The notes beneath the pieces were generated by a model that had not been told where the DNA came from, made no database searches, and saw nothing but the letters and a program-made list of their open reading frames with translations. Shown here piece after piece: positions 36,101 through 51,100 of a DNA stretch of 64,000 bases. Positions within the stretch are counted from its first letter, which is position 1, and each line of letters begins with the position of its first letter. Origin of the DNA: Cinclus cinclus (Eukaryota > Chordata > Aves > Passeriformes > Cinclidae); NCBI RefSeq assembly GCF_963662255.1, contig NC_085059.1, positions 10,759,234 to 10,823,233 on the forward strand, in the 5' to 3' direction. Position numbers and translations under genes: made by a program.

Positions 36101-39100
36101 TTACTGGGGTGTCAGGCACAGAAAGGTGCAGGGTGCTTAGGGGTGTGGGATCAGCAAAGGGAACTTTCTAGAAACAAGAATAGAAATAGCCTAATTGCTG
36201 CTTTAGTTAACAAAATACATAAAACCCCCTGAAGCAACAGTAAAGATCCTGAAACATAAACCATGTAATTAAAAATAATGCCTCAAATCACAGCCAAACC
36301 ACAGATTTCTCAAAAACCCTCCATGAGAAGATGCCAAACCCCCCTTTTCCCCTCATTTTCTAGAACAGTGCCAGGCCCTTGCTGCCAAGGGAGCTGGAGC
36401 TGGGTGTGGAATGTGGTTGGGGGTCTCCGGTGGTGTATGCCAGCCCTGCTGACATGCCAGGGTGGAGGAGAGACTCCCTTGGACTGGGCCAGGACACAGC
36501 CTCTGCACCTCACTGTGTGCTGCACCTACCACACTCAGCTGCAGTGTGGAGACTGTGCTTCTGGATACCTGTAAAGTGTTTTGAGGATGACAGCTGAGAA
36601 GAGATGCATAAGCAATAAGTTCATCTTCCTGGGTTTATTTTTGTTACCTTGCCATCAGTTGGCATCCCTGTGGTGTAAGGAAATTGAGGGCTAGAGGGAG
36701 AGGAGGCAGAAACACTTGCCTGGTAACGTAACATTAATGTTTCCAATTACTGAATTAATCCTCTGTTTGTGCTTTATGCTTCCTTCCTGCTGCTCTTTGA
36801 AAGTGTTAGAAAGTATAGACTGTATAAACATAAAAGCATATTATCTGACTAGAAGATATAGAAAAGGAAAGAAGACCACTAAAAAGACACACAAGGCAAT
36901 GAAGTTCCTCTTTCTTACACATTATTTGAAATAGTGGCTGGTTTTTATTTCTATTTGAGGCACAACTTTCCATGAATGGGCCTTCAGAAATGTAGAGATA
37001 CTTTTGGCAGATTTCTGTTCTGTAACTGAAGCTATCACTCTGTTTTATGGGAATGTCCTAAAAATCATAGCATCAGCTGGGGTTTTTCTGAGTTATCCTC
37101 AGAATTCTGAAGGGCCAAGTGGAACTCTTCCATAGAGCAATGGAAGCTCCCTGGCTATTTCAGCTCTGTGTGGTTTCCTGGTGGTACAGCCTCATTTAGA
37201 TACTCTGATTACTCTACATAGAGTCGTAGAATTGTTTGTGTTGGAAAGGACCTTTAAAGTTTGTCTAGTTTAATGCCCCTTCAATGAGCGGACATCCTCA
37301 ACTAGGCAAGGTTGTACCAAGCCCTGTCCAACCTCACCTTGTATGTGTTCAGGGCTGAGGCATCCACAGCTGCTCTGGGCAACTTGTGCCAGTGTGTCAC
37401 CACCTTTCTTATAAAAAAATCATTCCTTATATCTAGTCTGAATTGACCATCTTATAGTTTAAACCATTACACCATGTCCTATCCTGTGGATTCTCCTCGC
37501 TATAAGCAGCAATGTTTAAAATTCAACCTTAATTTGTGTTTCTCATTAATATTGATAAAGTATAAAAGCATAGAGAGATTCCATAGGTTACTGTCTTTTA
37601 TAGGACTCTTTGTCTTTGGGTGGGAGCATTAAATGCACTGTCATTTACTGATACAACTTTTTTTTTTTTTTTTCCCTGGATGGGTCAGGTCTCAGCCAAA
37701 TCCCATAGAAGTCCTTTGAAGTCTTTCCATTGATTTTACTGGTAGGTGGGTCTCACTGGGCTTTAGACTGAGCACAAAAGGTAAAGTCGAATTTCCTTTG
37801 TACTAGTACAAACATCCCTGCTACTTAATGCTCTAAGGTGAGGGACAGTTTGGAGCAGATTTATACAGAAGCAGAAGTCACCCACATCCTGGTTTGAAGC
37901 TGAAAGGGTTTTGTGGCTCCTATTGCCAAGGAGTTCTGGATGCTTAGCTTCTTCGTGCTCATCCCCATCAGCTCTCAGCTTTCTGTTCTGCAGGAGGATC
38001 TGAAAACAGACTTGAACTGTTCTTTGTGTTCCCATGCCAAAAGATCTCATAACAAATCCCTGTTTATGGAGAATTGCGTGCTTTCTCTTGGCTGTGAGTC
38101 CAAAAAATGAGGTTGTCTTCCCATAAAGCCCTGTCCCCATCACTCTGCCCTGCAAATCACCTGGCAGAAAATTCTGGGGCAGGGGGAAAGCTTTTGTTCA
38201 GTGTATTACTTAGAATATGCTTACATAATTTTCCCCTTAAGGTAGGCAGCCCACATCCAGCTTCCTCTCTTTGTTCTTCTTCAAATATCTCCAATGGTTA
38301 TTTCAGAGGGTGAGTCCATATACATATGTACATGCAATGAAAGCAAGACAAGAGAAAGGGAATTACTGCTCAGAGTATTTACAGAGTAGGTAAAAGGCTG
38401 TTTCAGACTGTATCATAAAACACATTATACTCAATCTCACCACCTATGCTGAGGGTATATTGCCCATGGTGAGCATCATCTTGGTAGGCAAGACCAGCCC
38501 TTACCAGCAGGAGCTTGAAAGAAGAGCTTCATAGCACAATATGTTGTTTTTAATCCAATAACCATTTGAAATCAGGATTCCCACATCCTCTTTAGGGCAT
38601 TTCATCATGAACACAGATATGCTGAGACTGTGGGCTACTGGCACTGAAGTGCCCAGCCAGTCCAGGACTGCTCACACACCTGAAATATTTTCCTGACTAC
38701 AAAGATTCTGTCAAACTGTGTCTCTTAAGAAACAAAGGGGTAGGAATCTGAGCTGCTGAATATTGCTGAGGTCCCATTAAGCCAGCACTGTGATGCTGAT
38801 TTGCACCTGCAGACCAGACCATTCAGTCCAATACTTCCTGCCCTACCCTGGCACTTTGATGAATTAAGCCTGATTGCAGAACACCACTCGACCCAAAGGA
38901 GTGATATTTGACAATCTTGCCTGAAATCTCATTAAATAGTCTCTTCATTCATGAGTGTTAAGTGCTCTTTGAGAATTCTCCTTTACGAACTCCAGTATCA
39001 CAAGTAAAATTTAGTACAGGTCAGACAGAAACTTTGTTAACTATGGTGAGTCTTCAGACAGCTACTCACCCTCTGCTCCCCCCTTTTCTGCCAAGCAGCT

Positions 39101-42100
39101 GTGGGGATTCAGCCGGGAAAAAAAGGAGTTGAGGAAAACAATAATTTCAGTGTTAATAATGCCAGATATGCACCCAGTGGAAAGGCAGACCCCTCAAATA
39201 CCTTCCTAACAGCCAGAATCCTAAGCAGGAGTTGAACAGTAAAATATGAACAGTAAATAACTGATGATATGGAGCAAGGGCTCCTGGGGGCCCAAGGGTG
39301 GCACAACCATGTTATCTTTGCTCAGGAGTGGGAAGCTATCAGACACTGTTGGCTTTCAGTTGAAATGAATGTTCTTGTAGTTAAGAGAGTATCTCAGCCA
39401 AATCTCTCAAATGTAAATGTTAATAATTTACCATGGCAAATGAATTTCAAAGTTCTGGTCTTGTTATTTTGAGTGTAAATTAACAAAACTCAGTTTGGGT
39501 TGAAATACCAGGGTGTTGGGTTTTTTCTTTTAATATATGTAGCGGTATAAGGATGATATTGGCAATAGTTACTCTCTTACTATTTTATCGATTCAGGGGA
39601 TTTGTATTTATTCTATTTGATCATCACAGAATGTTTTGGGTTGGAAGGGTCCTTTAAGGTCATCCAGTTACAATCTCTCTGCCATGGGCAGGGACACCTT
39701 CCACTAGACCAGGTTGCTCCAAGCCCCATCCAACCTGGCCTTGGATATCCAGGAGTGGGGCATCCCCCGCTTCTCAGGACAGCCTGCTTCAGTGTCGCAC
39801 CACCCTCACAGGGAAGATTTTCTCCCCAATATCTAATGTAAACCTGCTCTCTCTCAGTGTGAAGCCATTACTCTTCGTCCAATCACCGTCTGCACATTTA
39901 AATGTCTGCCCATATCCGACCTATGAAGTTTATAGCTCAGCAGATCTGAACTGGTGGCCTAGAATTTCTCAGCGTCAGAAACTTTCTTTTATGATGACTT
40001 TTCCTAAAGGAAAAAAAAATATACTGTTTCTAATTTCAAACTGCGCTTTTGCAGGAAGGTTTTACAGTTTTACACCCAGAAGCCTTGCTTCCAGCCTGTA
40101 AATCCTCCAGTATGACAGAGATGTGCGAAAATACTGCAATACTAAGGAGGGGAGAGGGGTGGTTCCTCTCTGGAAGGCGGCTCCCATCGCCGGGATGTGG
40201 AACCTCAAGGGTTACAGCGGGCAGCGCCGCTGCTGCTGCGCTAATACAGCCGAAGCCGATATTAGCCAAGCTTAACTTCTTTCAGCCGTTTGCAGATGGG
40301 AGGGGGAGGGACGCCCTGGAGTCAGCAGTTCTGTGCGGGGACCGGGACGTCAGAGCCCCGGCCATGAGCTGACCGGGCACCAGAGGGACCGGGGAGACCG
40401 CCGGATGGTGAGTCCCGGCGGGGGTTTCGTTACTATTATTATTATTATTATTATTATTATTACTGCAGTGCGTGTAAGGAGCCCGGCGGGGATCCGAGGG
40501 GGATCCAGGAGCTGCGTCCGGGAAAGGCTCGGGTGGGTCTGGGAGGACCCGGGAGGCTCCAGACGGGACCCCCATCCCAGGGGCCTCCGGCCGGGTCCCG
40601 GGGCCCGCAGGCTCCACCGAAGCCGGGCTCCGGGAGCCTGAGCAAAGCGAACTCGCGAAAAAAGAGCAGAGCGGCTCGAGAGCTGCTGTGCAGAGGGATC
40701 GCAGTGCTGCTGGGGGTGGGTGGGCTTGTCTCGCAGGGGGCTGTGCAGGAGAGCTCTTGGCGGGGCTGTGGGACGGGGGTCACTTCGGCAGTTTCCTGTT
40801 GTTGCGGGTGTTTCCAACGGCCTTAGTGGGGGAAAAGCTCCTGCCCGGCTCTGGCTGGAGTTCTCAGCGGTGGAGGTCGTGCGTGGGCTGCGGGGTTCCA
40901 GAGCACGGGCTGACAGCCCTGGGGGCCGGAGGCCTCCCCAGCGCCCCTGGGATCAGCGGTGAGGGCAGCTCTACCTGCACCCAGTCAGGCGTGGGGGCAA
41001 GTTCACTGGGATGTGGAGATGGAGCCTGGTGTCTGGGGCTACCCTGGAGGATTCTGCCCCTCTTAGTTCATTGCCCCAAACTCTTGACTCTATACATCGG
41101 GGTTTCCCACAGCAGGAGCTCTGCAGAACCCACTACACCCGTATAGTTGCGGTTGCCCTTGAATCCTGTGTTGAGCTTTGAGCCCCTCACTCTGGGAAGG
41201 ACATTGAGGTGCTAGAGGGTGTCTAGAGAAGGGCAGTGGGGCTGAGGAAGGGTGTGGAGCATAAGACTGATAAGGAGCAGCTGGGGGAGCTCAGCCTGGA
41301 GAAAAGGAGCCTCAGAAGGGCTCTTACTACTCTATAAAGGAGGTTGAAGTTAGGTGAGGAGATTGGTCTCCTCCCAAGTAGCAAATGGAGGAACAAGATG
41401 AAGTGATCTCAAGGTGTGCCAGGGGAAGTTTAGGTTGGATAGTAAGAATAATTTCTTCACCAGAATTTTTCAGCTCTGGAAGAGGTTTCCCAGGAGAATG
41501 GTGGAGTCCCCATCCAGGAGTGATTTAACAAATGTGTAGATATGGCACTTTGGGACATGGTTTAGTGGCAAGCCTGGCAGTGCTGGGGGAATGGTTAGAC
41601 TCCATAATCTTAGAGGGCTTTTCCAGCCTAAATGACTCTAGGATTTTGTGACATCCTTCTGATTTTATAGGCTTTCTGTGTCTCAACTTTCAGCCACCCA
41701 GACTTCATTGTAGGCTCTTTGCAATGTATGTCTCTGAGGGATCTCCTGGAGCTGGTGACAAAACTTGCCTTTGCCAAAGCTATGCAGAAGTGGCAGGTTG
41801 CAAGCGTTCAGTGTACTGTATGATGTTGTTCCTATTTCCACGCTGTGCATTCACACTTTCCTCAAGCATGGAAACATGAGCATGCTCCATCCACACGGGA
41901 AGATCCTGCTGCTGTGTTGAGTGTGAGAGCTCATGGGGGTGCACCTTGGTGTCAGGGACAGAACATGAAAACCCTATCTGCAGCCATGAAATCCCCTATC
42001 TAGACATAGTGTGGTTTCTTGCTTGCTGTGTTGTGCCTGTTCCTGGTGCATCCCATCGTTTGGTATGCTGGGGACAAAGAGGGTTGGGAGGATGATGCTT

Positions 42101-45100
42101 TCAGTAGTTTCAGAGAGCCTCCTGGAAGGTGGAGGGTCCCTGCCTGCTCCTGGAGGTGTACCATGTGCTGGGTCAGGCATGGCCCTGGGTACAGCTGCAG
42201 AGGCGACTGTGTGCACTGTGGGGCCTCCTTGGAAAACCTTTTGCACCTGTGCAGTGAGAGTGTCCCTAACACCATGACCCTTTCTGCAGTAATCACTCTG
42301 GTTTTACTGATAGCATGCAAGAGAGAAACATCAAGTTGTGCTCCTTTAAAAGCATGGTGATACTCTCAAGCACAGAAGAGATTATTTTAAGAAGCTCTGG
42401 CTCTTTGCAGGCAGTGTGTTTCAGTTCTGACTGGAGGCTACTGGCACAGGGCCCAGATAGGCAGAGAACACAGGCTGGTAGGTCTGTGCAGCAGGCAAGG
42501 TTGCTGCATCATGCTGCTCCTGCCCCGACTGCTGTCCCCCACCTGCAGTGGGAGTGGGGAGCTGATTTCCTTTGGGTTTTGGCACACAGCCTGCCTCTTT
42601 ATTTTCTTCTCCCTTACTGCACTGCAAGGTTGCCAAATAAGCCTTGAACAACTTTCTAACTGCCTTCAGTTTCTGGTTTGTTTTGGAGTAAAACCTGGAC
42701 CAGATTCAGGCAGTCACATTCTACGTGCACAGGGTGTGATTATAACTCTGCTCTCTCCATATGTACTTAACCTTTGGTATCTCCTTACTCCTTCCCATCT
42801 GTGCAGACAGGGTCCTTTACAAAAGCACTACAACTACAAGGCCAGGTTGGATGGAGCCCAATCTGATCTAGTGAAGCAATCTAGTGAGCAATCTGATCTA
42901 GTGAAGGGCATCTCTGCCAGTTGTCTAGGGGATGGCTGGATGATCCTCAATGTCTCTTCCAACGCATTTGTGACTCCATGAACTTGCAGTGCACTTTCTT
43001 GGTAATTAGCCTGGTCTAATTACTTGAAGAGAGTAATAACTGTATTTGTTGTAATTAGTGACACTACTGTTACTTTTTTGTAAGCCCCCATTTTTATGTC
43101 ATTTTCTGTTTCAGTTTCTAGTCTTACAGCTGTAATACTGTCTTCAAGGGCATGTGTTTAACACAGAGCTGGCAGAGCCTTTCAGTTCTCTCCTTTTTCA
43201 TATGGTTTTGCTTTAACTGCAGTGGCATGTCAGTAAGTATTGGAGGTCTTCAAGCTGTAGGATTGGCATAAAGAAAATTGCTCCTTATAATAATAGAGGC
43301 AGTGTTTAACTATGATATGGCCCAAACTGTGAGGTCTTTCTCTACATCTGCAGCAGAAGATGAAAATCTGTGGGGTGATAGTGCACAGGCAGCCTCTTGC
43401 AGACAGCAACAGGCCAAATTTCCAGGATCTTCATGACTGGAGACAATGCCAGCTGCAATCTAGCCTGCTTAGCCCTGCTGTGACCACTTGCTATTGATAT
43501 TGCAGAAGGCAACACAAAATTGAAGTTTGACCAAGTAAGTGTTTTGGTCCAGTCTGAGCTGTCAGAGAGACAGTGCAGGCTAACACCTGGCTTGGAAGTG
43601 GTATTCAAATTATTCCTGTTCTTCCCTATCCTTTGCAGGACTAACTCTGGGCATGCCACTGTGTCATGTCTTAAGCATTAATGGCAGATTTTGTGTTATG
43701 AGCTTGTTTAGTTTTCTGTGTCACTTTGGATGAAGTACTCCCATGCTTGCCTGAATGCAATGGGCTGGCAGGATCCTCAGAGGGTTATTCAGAAACCACT
43801 TTATTCTGATACTGCTGCCAAAAGAAACGGCAGCAATGAACCCAAAAAGGTTGCAGCTGCATCGGTACCACTGGACTGGTGCACAAATATTTGTGCTGGT
43901 TCCTGGGAAAGGCAGCGTGGGTGTGGGAGTGATGGAAGGGGCAGATAGTCAGGAGGACTCCCTGCCCTGGCAGGCCTAGAATACTCGTCGGGTGGGCTCC
44001 ACCAGATTGTGCTCCAGGCAGGGGTGGAGGTGAATGTGTGGTTGGTCAGGGAGTCACGAAGGGAGGGCATGACCCCACCCTGGCACCAGGATGCCATCTG
44101 ACCCTGCCAGGTGTGGATTTGCTTGTAAACTAACCACTTTTTCTGATACTATAGCAGGACAGTTATTTCTGTGCCAGCAGCCATGAGGGACCCCAATGTG
44201 GGCATAAGGTGAGGGGCCCCTCATGGCTCAGTCCAGCAATGGTGTGAGTTTGGGTCATCCATCCTGCCCTGCCAGAAGCCAGCAGGAATCAGACCTGTGC
44301 AGTTTGTACATGCAGCAGGAGAGCAACCAGGGCCAGGGCTGTCCCTTTAACTGACCCTGTATCACTGTGACCAGTCTCACACAGTTACCCTTCAGATGCA
44401 GCCAAGGGCAGGGTGTGAATGGTCATGGAGAGCTGGCAACTGGCAGTGCAGGGACTTGCTTGCATGCATGTCCTTGTCTAGCAGTGATCTGCTGTGGGGA
44501 CAGCAGAGCAAGCCCTCAACAGCCAGGGCAATGCATGCATGTGGTACCAGCTTCTTCCCTGCCTAGCATTGTACCCAAAATCTCCTTGCCTCCACCCAGC
44601 CATGGGCTAGGGGCTTTGTGGAGTGTGATGGCCACAGAGGGCCTGGCTATGGCATGTTCATGTACAGAGACTGAAAATGAGCCGGGCAGTGAGCCGAGGA
44701 GGGGAGTACATCCCACCTGGGTACATTGAAGGGAAAGCTCCCTTGTGGTCCCTGCATCTCTGCACTACCCAGCACTGGCCGTGCTGCAGAGCCTTCAGGT
44801 GACTGGGGCTCTTAGCTGGACCAGGGCCTCTACAGACAGTACTAAGGTTTATTTAAATTCAATATTTAAAGGCAAACATCAAAACTTCCCTGGCAACAAG
44901 ACACCAAGCTCTTTGGAAAGCACATTCACATTTCTGCTCTGCCAAGCCAACTGTCAGGGGTGCAGCTCCCTTCTCCCTTTCCATTCAGTGCTTCTCTTTC
45001 TACTCTGCCCCAGATAACTATTTTTTTGCCATTCTTAAGCTCTCTGCTGCCTGACACAGAGTATTTAGGAGTCATATGGTATATGGGACAATCAACCATT

Positions 45101-48100
45101 GATATCAGTAAAAAATAAAAATAGCCAACCCAACCAACCAACCACATTCTTCACAAGATCTGAAGTTGACAATTGCTTATTGGTACTTCTGGGAACAGGG
45201 GAGCTTTGCAGATGTTCTATGAGCAGTGTCCAGAATGAAGCCTCAGCCCTGGCAAAAGCAGCCCCAGGATCCAGCCCTGTGTGACAATGCCAGCAGCACA
45301 TGGCACTTCATCCTAGAAAACATGTGCAGGATTCACTGCCACCTGCAAGCTTTGCCATAAAGCTGAGTGGCAAATTCTCTCCTGCTTTAGTCACCTCAGT
45401 GGGATGCTCCTGTGGACTGTGCTGCTTGTGAGCCAGGGAATCAGACAAGGAGGGAACAGGCTCCCCTTTCCCCACAGGGAACTTTGCAGCCCCTGATTTT
45501 GGCACAGTTGTGTGAGCAGGCTCCAGAGAACTGAAGACAGCCAGAAAACCCCACGACTTTGGTGGTTTGTTTCTCCTTCTGCTTGGTTGTGTTTTAGCTT
45601 GGAGGAATAACCTGAGCTTTCTTGGGGTGAGCACACAGAAGCTACACTGGCATAAGGGGAACAAGATTAATATGATGAGGGGGATAGCGGGTACAAAAAT
45701 ACCCCATGTAGGTTCTCCCATCTGAACTCCATCCTCTGCAACCATGTGCTGAGGTTTTTAGCCTGGTCAATGAAACCTTGTGACTCTGGCTCACGCTGGT
45801 GCTGGGTAACCTTTTAAGGATGTTTCAGCAGTTAGAGGAGCTTTTTTGTTACTGTGCCTAAGGGAACTGATGGACTTCAGAGACAGTAGAGCTGTTGAGC
45901 TTTTCCCTTTTAGTAGGAAACTTAAAATGCTTGCACTAGCTTCCTGATGCTTTGTTATCCAGAGGAGTGGCAGATTTGGACCAGATTCCCAGTCATGGCT
46001 TTTCCATGTGTGTGAGTGCTAGTGGCTTCCCAGGGCTGCTACACCGCTCTGCTCAGGGGTACAAAAGGTATTTGTAGGTTGGTCCACATGTTTGAGATGT
46101 GATGAGTGGGTGAGGAGGTGTGAGAGGGAGTATGAAGCTTTCCATAAGGATTTGGTATCAACGGATGAAGAGGGACCTGATGCAGAGAGATGAGAATGAG
46201 TTGGTGGTCCGTGCACGGCTCCAAGCAAGAGGCATTTCCAGATAGCTGGGGCTGGATTTTGGTCTCTGAAAGATCTCAAATGTCTGAAGTAAGACCTCTT
46301 CATAGTACTGAATAATTTATTCAACAATTTCTCTAGGCAAGGGACCCATATGCTGTAGATATTTTGGATACTTTAAATACTTCTGTTTACATGTGATTAC
46401 TGGTCTCTTTCAGGACATTGAGCTCCTTGTTAGCATTTTTCCATTTTTAGTGGATGCTTGCAAAGATCTTGTGTTTTGAAAATACATTTCCCAGCAGTGC
46501 AGAGCAGAAGGGAGCAGAGACCAGTGCTGCTCCTCTGGTTGGTTGGAGATTCCCCATCCTTTGTCTGTGCTCTGCCTTTGGGGCTGGGGTTGTCAGGAAG
46601 GTGGATGGAAGCTGGAGGGTCAGCAAAGCTCCTGAGCCCAGTGCTGTGGTCTGCCGTTAGCTCTGTCCCCAGGAACCATGGAGAGGTATGGTGCCATGGT
46701 CACACCCAGGCTGTTAATGCACCAGCTACTTAGTTTTTTAAGGAGTGAGAGGTTTCTAGAGTAATGCTAGGGGCACATGATTATTATGCAATTAGTACTG
46801 TTAATCATCAGTCACCCAGAGTAGGGGGAAATTCTACTTTTTATATATATCTTAAGCATTTACATCCACACACATATATATAAATGCATGTGTATAAACA
46901 CCATATATAAATGGAACCCGGTACTGTAGTAGCCTTTTCTCTGAGACAATTTTTTTGTCCTGAGTGAAACTGCCTGTCTCTCCTAAAAAAATACTACATC
47001 ACTCGGCAAGTTTATACCACAGCCCCTGCTACATGCTGATGCTGAACTGGTCTCTTTCATCCATCCCTGTGCTCTCCTCTCTCACTCACTCACCTACCCA
47101 CCCACCAGAGGACACAGGAAAGCATGGCTGGCCTCCTTGCCATGAAGTTTATTTGCCTTATTCTTCTCCCACAGATTTATTTTATCCTTGACCTGGATGC
47201 AAAGCCTTTTTCAATTGTGGATAACTCTGCCTTGCTGACTGGGAGGGAGGGAGAGAGGGCACTGGGAGAAGGCGAGTGGGGAGGCAGGAGCATGGGAACA
47301 GTCCCTGATAGCATTGCTGCAGCCCTATGTCTGCTCCCATGCCCCAGACCCTGAGTTCAGAGTGCACTGAGCCCCCAGCTGGCTCTGCCAGCATGAAAAT
47401 AATTTTAGCTAAAGAGGCTTAGGTACTATTGAAACCCTGTTCTTTAATAGTCATGTTGGCAAAGGGCCAGATATGCAGATTGGATGGGTCTGATTCTCAA
47501 AGGAAAGGGAGAATAATATTCTTTGTTAGTAAAAGCAGAACATAAAAGTTACAAACTGCTTTTATAACATTTCTTGATCATGGGCTGCTTCTCCAGTGTC
47601 TGCTCCCCAGAGAAGTGCCACAGCCTCACAGGTACTGTGTGCCTGTCCTCCCTTGTTTGCTATCCATCACCTCTCACCCTCTTTTATGTTGCCTGAGCAC
47701 TGGCATAATAATCCAAAAAAAGAAGTTTTATCTCTAAACCAGTTCCTTTTTTTTTCCCCCTCTTTTTTTCCCCCCCTTCCCAATTATAACTCATTGAGTT
47801 ATATTGGAACCACAGTCAATGAGGCCAAATGCTTTGGCTTTGAGTCCTCTATTTGACCCTGCAAAGAATTGCGTGATCTAAGTAAGACACAGTAATTGTG
47901 GTTGTGCACTGGAGAGGCAATTATTTCACTCAGTGGGTAAAATTAAGCACCTGTAAGAGTTCAGTTTGGTCTGGTTTTGGCAGGTAGGGGGCATTTTTTT
48001 AATGGAAAACACAGTTTTAATGAAAATGCGCTGTCCCAAAAATCAAAGCAGTGATACATCATGTGGAGGCTGTGGTAGTTAGCTTAAGGTGATGTATCTG

Positions 48101-51100
48101 AAGGTGAGAGACATTAAATGGAGATAAGGACCTATAATGAGTTAGGTCACTTTAGAGGAGAAAAAGCAGGTTTAGTTTCAGAAAGTTTTAAGTAGTATTA
48201 ACTTTGGCTTGATCAACAATCCTAGTAATTGCTGAATCCCATGTGTGGCTGATTAACCCTTGCAGAGTACAGAGGGTCCCTCTTCATGCATCCAAGTATG
48301 TGTGGTGGGTTAGGGCTGTGGGGTCACCCCTGCCCAGGCTGCTCTGAAGGGATGCAGGATGAGCAGTGAAATGTTTTGGGTCACTGTTGTGGTGATATGT
48401 TTATACTACAATTGCATGTGTGGGACAGAAGCTGTTAGGTGTTGTGCAAAACTATGTGAGCCGACTATTGCTTGTCTCCTACTTCATTTTGGGACTGCTT
48501 ACTGGATTTCTACACAGCAATTCTTTCATAGTTTCAGATACTTCTGGTGTTCCTAATTTCCCCTTTACATTTCCATCACACCCTCTACTCTTTCTCAAGC
48601 AGTTTGCAAGCTTGCAGACTGACTGGCTTCCTGTCTCACAGCAGGGAATTGTTCTGCAAGGGTTTTTCAGTAGCTCTCTGTAATGCAATACCCAACAAAT
48701 ACATAATGGCATTTTCTCTCTGTAATTAACATTGGCTTTGTCCCACTGTAAAGTGTGGCATTGCCATTTCCATAAACACTACAGTGTAAAATCATTAAAA
48801 CAGAAGAAATTGACCTGATCTCAAACTAGTTGAAAATAGAAAGGTGGCCAAGTGCCATGAGTTTTCCAGATTTTCCTGTTTAAATAAAACAAATGAGAAA
48901 AAAATCTGCATGTTTGGATTAAACTGGGTATAGCATTTGTGGCTGAGGCACTGCACAGTCTGTACTAGGAGATCTCATTACATCATTTGTTCCCCTAAAA
49001 TCTAGAGAAATGTGAGCTCAGCCTGCTGCAGAGTGATCAGTGTCCCCCTTTCTGACCTGAGCCCAATCCCAACCAGCTTCAGGATGAGAACTGAAGGCTC
49101 ATCCAGCTTCTCATCCTCTGTGCCCACACTGGGAAAACTTGTGGACCTGCAGAGCAGAGGCTGACTTGGCATCACCTCTCTGGTTTTAATTACAGCAGTG
49201 ATTAGGAATCCTGTGGTGTCCCAGGAGCTTCCTGGCCAAGTTGGAGGTCAGAGCTACATTTAATGGCAGGGGCTCCTCCTGGGGTTGACATCCCACTGAG
49301 CCCAGTGTCAATGCTGGCTGCCCCAAGGCTACAGGAGCTCTGCTCAACCTGGACCCAGGCTGGGAAGTTCCCCTGTGCCAGGCACCTGCAGCTCTTACTC
49401 ATGGCTGTGCTCTCTTGGCACTTCTCCAGCTCTCCTTCCTGCCTGCCTGTCTTCCTACCTACCTACTCACCACTTTTTTCTGTCCTTCCTTTCATATTTG
49501 TTTCTCTTTTCTTTGCCATGGGAATATTTTAGAAATCTGGTGATGTGAAGTGCCATTTGGAAGAAATGGAAATGTCAGTGTTTCCATGTACCACATGTAC
49601 GGGTGCCATACTATGCTTGCTGGCACCCAGGGCTGCTTGTTTGTGGGGAGCATGAAATGAACTGTGGCAGGCTGGTAGATCCACCTTGGGCAACACAAAT
49701 GGGGCCAAGAGGTAGCAGAAATGGGGCACAAAGATAACAGAAATGTAGAGAAGGGGTCTAGAGATCATCCTGCTGCTGATCCTGGGCCTGAGGTGATAGC
49801 AGCAGCCGCTTGCTGTGCTCTCTGAGTGCAACACTGCCTTTGCTGATGGGTAGCCCAACCCAACTGTGCTGTACTATTATTTATTTTCCTGATCACATAA
49901 TAAATGTATTCCCAGAGCATGTGACCATTAGGTGCTCACGTGCTTGTCTTGACTTGTCAGAGGAGGCTGTGATCCAGGCAGCCCTGGCCCCTTTCTGTAG
50001 GTATAGAGAGGGGGTGAGGCAGTTCTCTCTGATCATCCCAAACACACCTGGGCCCCTTTCCTGGGCACCATCCTGGGGCAGATTGGGTGCTCTGAGCAGA
50101 TCAAATATGGACTCATCACAAATCACTTCAGCATGTAAAACCTAGGATTAACTGTTGCAAAAGGCAACTTGTGTGAACTCTGCAGTGCCAAACTTGAATG
50201 TGAGCAGAAATTGCAGCCCTGACTATCATGATCCTTCTGTTGATGCCATAAGCTTTAGATGTCTGTGGATGCCCTCAACCCAGACAAATGTAAAGGCCTG
50301 GTCCTGCTTCCCTCCAGGCAATCGCTGCAGCTGAGCAGGGCAGAAGCAGGACAGAAGCATATGGCTGTAGCCAAGCATCCCCCCATGGCAGTGCTGTTCC
50401 CACAGACTTTCCACTTTCAGTTTAACTGCAGGGATGGATACAAAACATCACTTACAGGTTGCTGTTCAGGGAGTAATTCCCAGGATTTCAGTGTAGCCAG
50501 CAAACTGCGTGGTTGCTTTTGGCAGGACAGGCTGTTTCTGTGAGCAGACAGTCTTAATTGGGACTTGCTGAAATGCTTTTGCACAAATAGGCAATTCACC
50601 GGTAAATTAATAGCTCCCTTGCTAAGCTCTCCCAGTTTTTGTAGTAAGTGTGTTTGGCAGGCTGCTTTTCATAGTCTGGTGTCGAGAAATATGGGGGGGA
50701 GAAATCAGTACTCTGTCTCAGTTCACAGAATCATTTTATTCCAGAATGTTTTGGTTTGGAAGGGACCCTAAAGCTCATCCAGTTCCAACTGCCCTGCCAT
50801 GACTGGGCACTCTTTTCATTATACCAGGCTCTTCCAAGCTCCATCCAGCCTGTCCTTGAACACTTCCAGGGATGGGGCTTCCACAGCCTTTCTGGGCAAG
50901 CTGTGCCAGTGACTCACCACCCTCACAGTTCATCCTAACATCATTATGGTCTCATAGTCAGTACTTTGTCACATGTGGAGATTTCTGAAAAAATGCTCAG
51001 AACTCAGGAGAAAATTGCCTCCTGTGTGGGCATTTCCCAGTAACATCATCTGGATATGATTATTGGAGGGGTTCAACCATTCTTGTAAAGGCTGGTTGTG

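Larger units (their letters stand above)
27191..40130 (+). other. ACSL6 intron 1, first part
   Basis: No coding exon is supported. It contains CR1 fragments at 32.1, 35.3, 37.2 and 39.6 kb, a short GC-rich patch at 34.7 kb, and AT-rich unique sequence. Confidence 0.6.

Noticed and set aside
40321..40826. Long GC-rich open frames on both strands over the second CpG island
   Set aside because: Stop codons are rare in CpG islands, so long frames arise by chance. None has family resemblance.
47124..47354. Plus-strand frame with a signal-peptide-like start (MAGLLAMKFICLILL)
   Set aside because: No downstream exon, no homology and no promoter. A hydrophobic start alone is not evidence.
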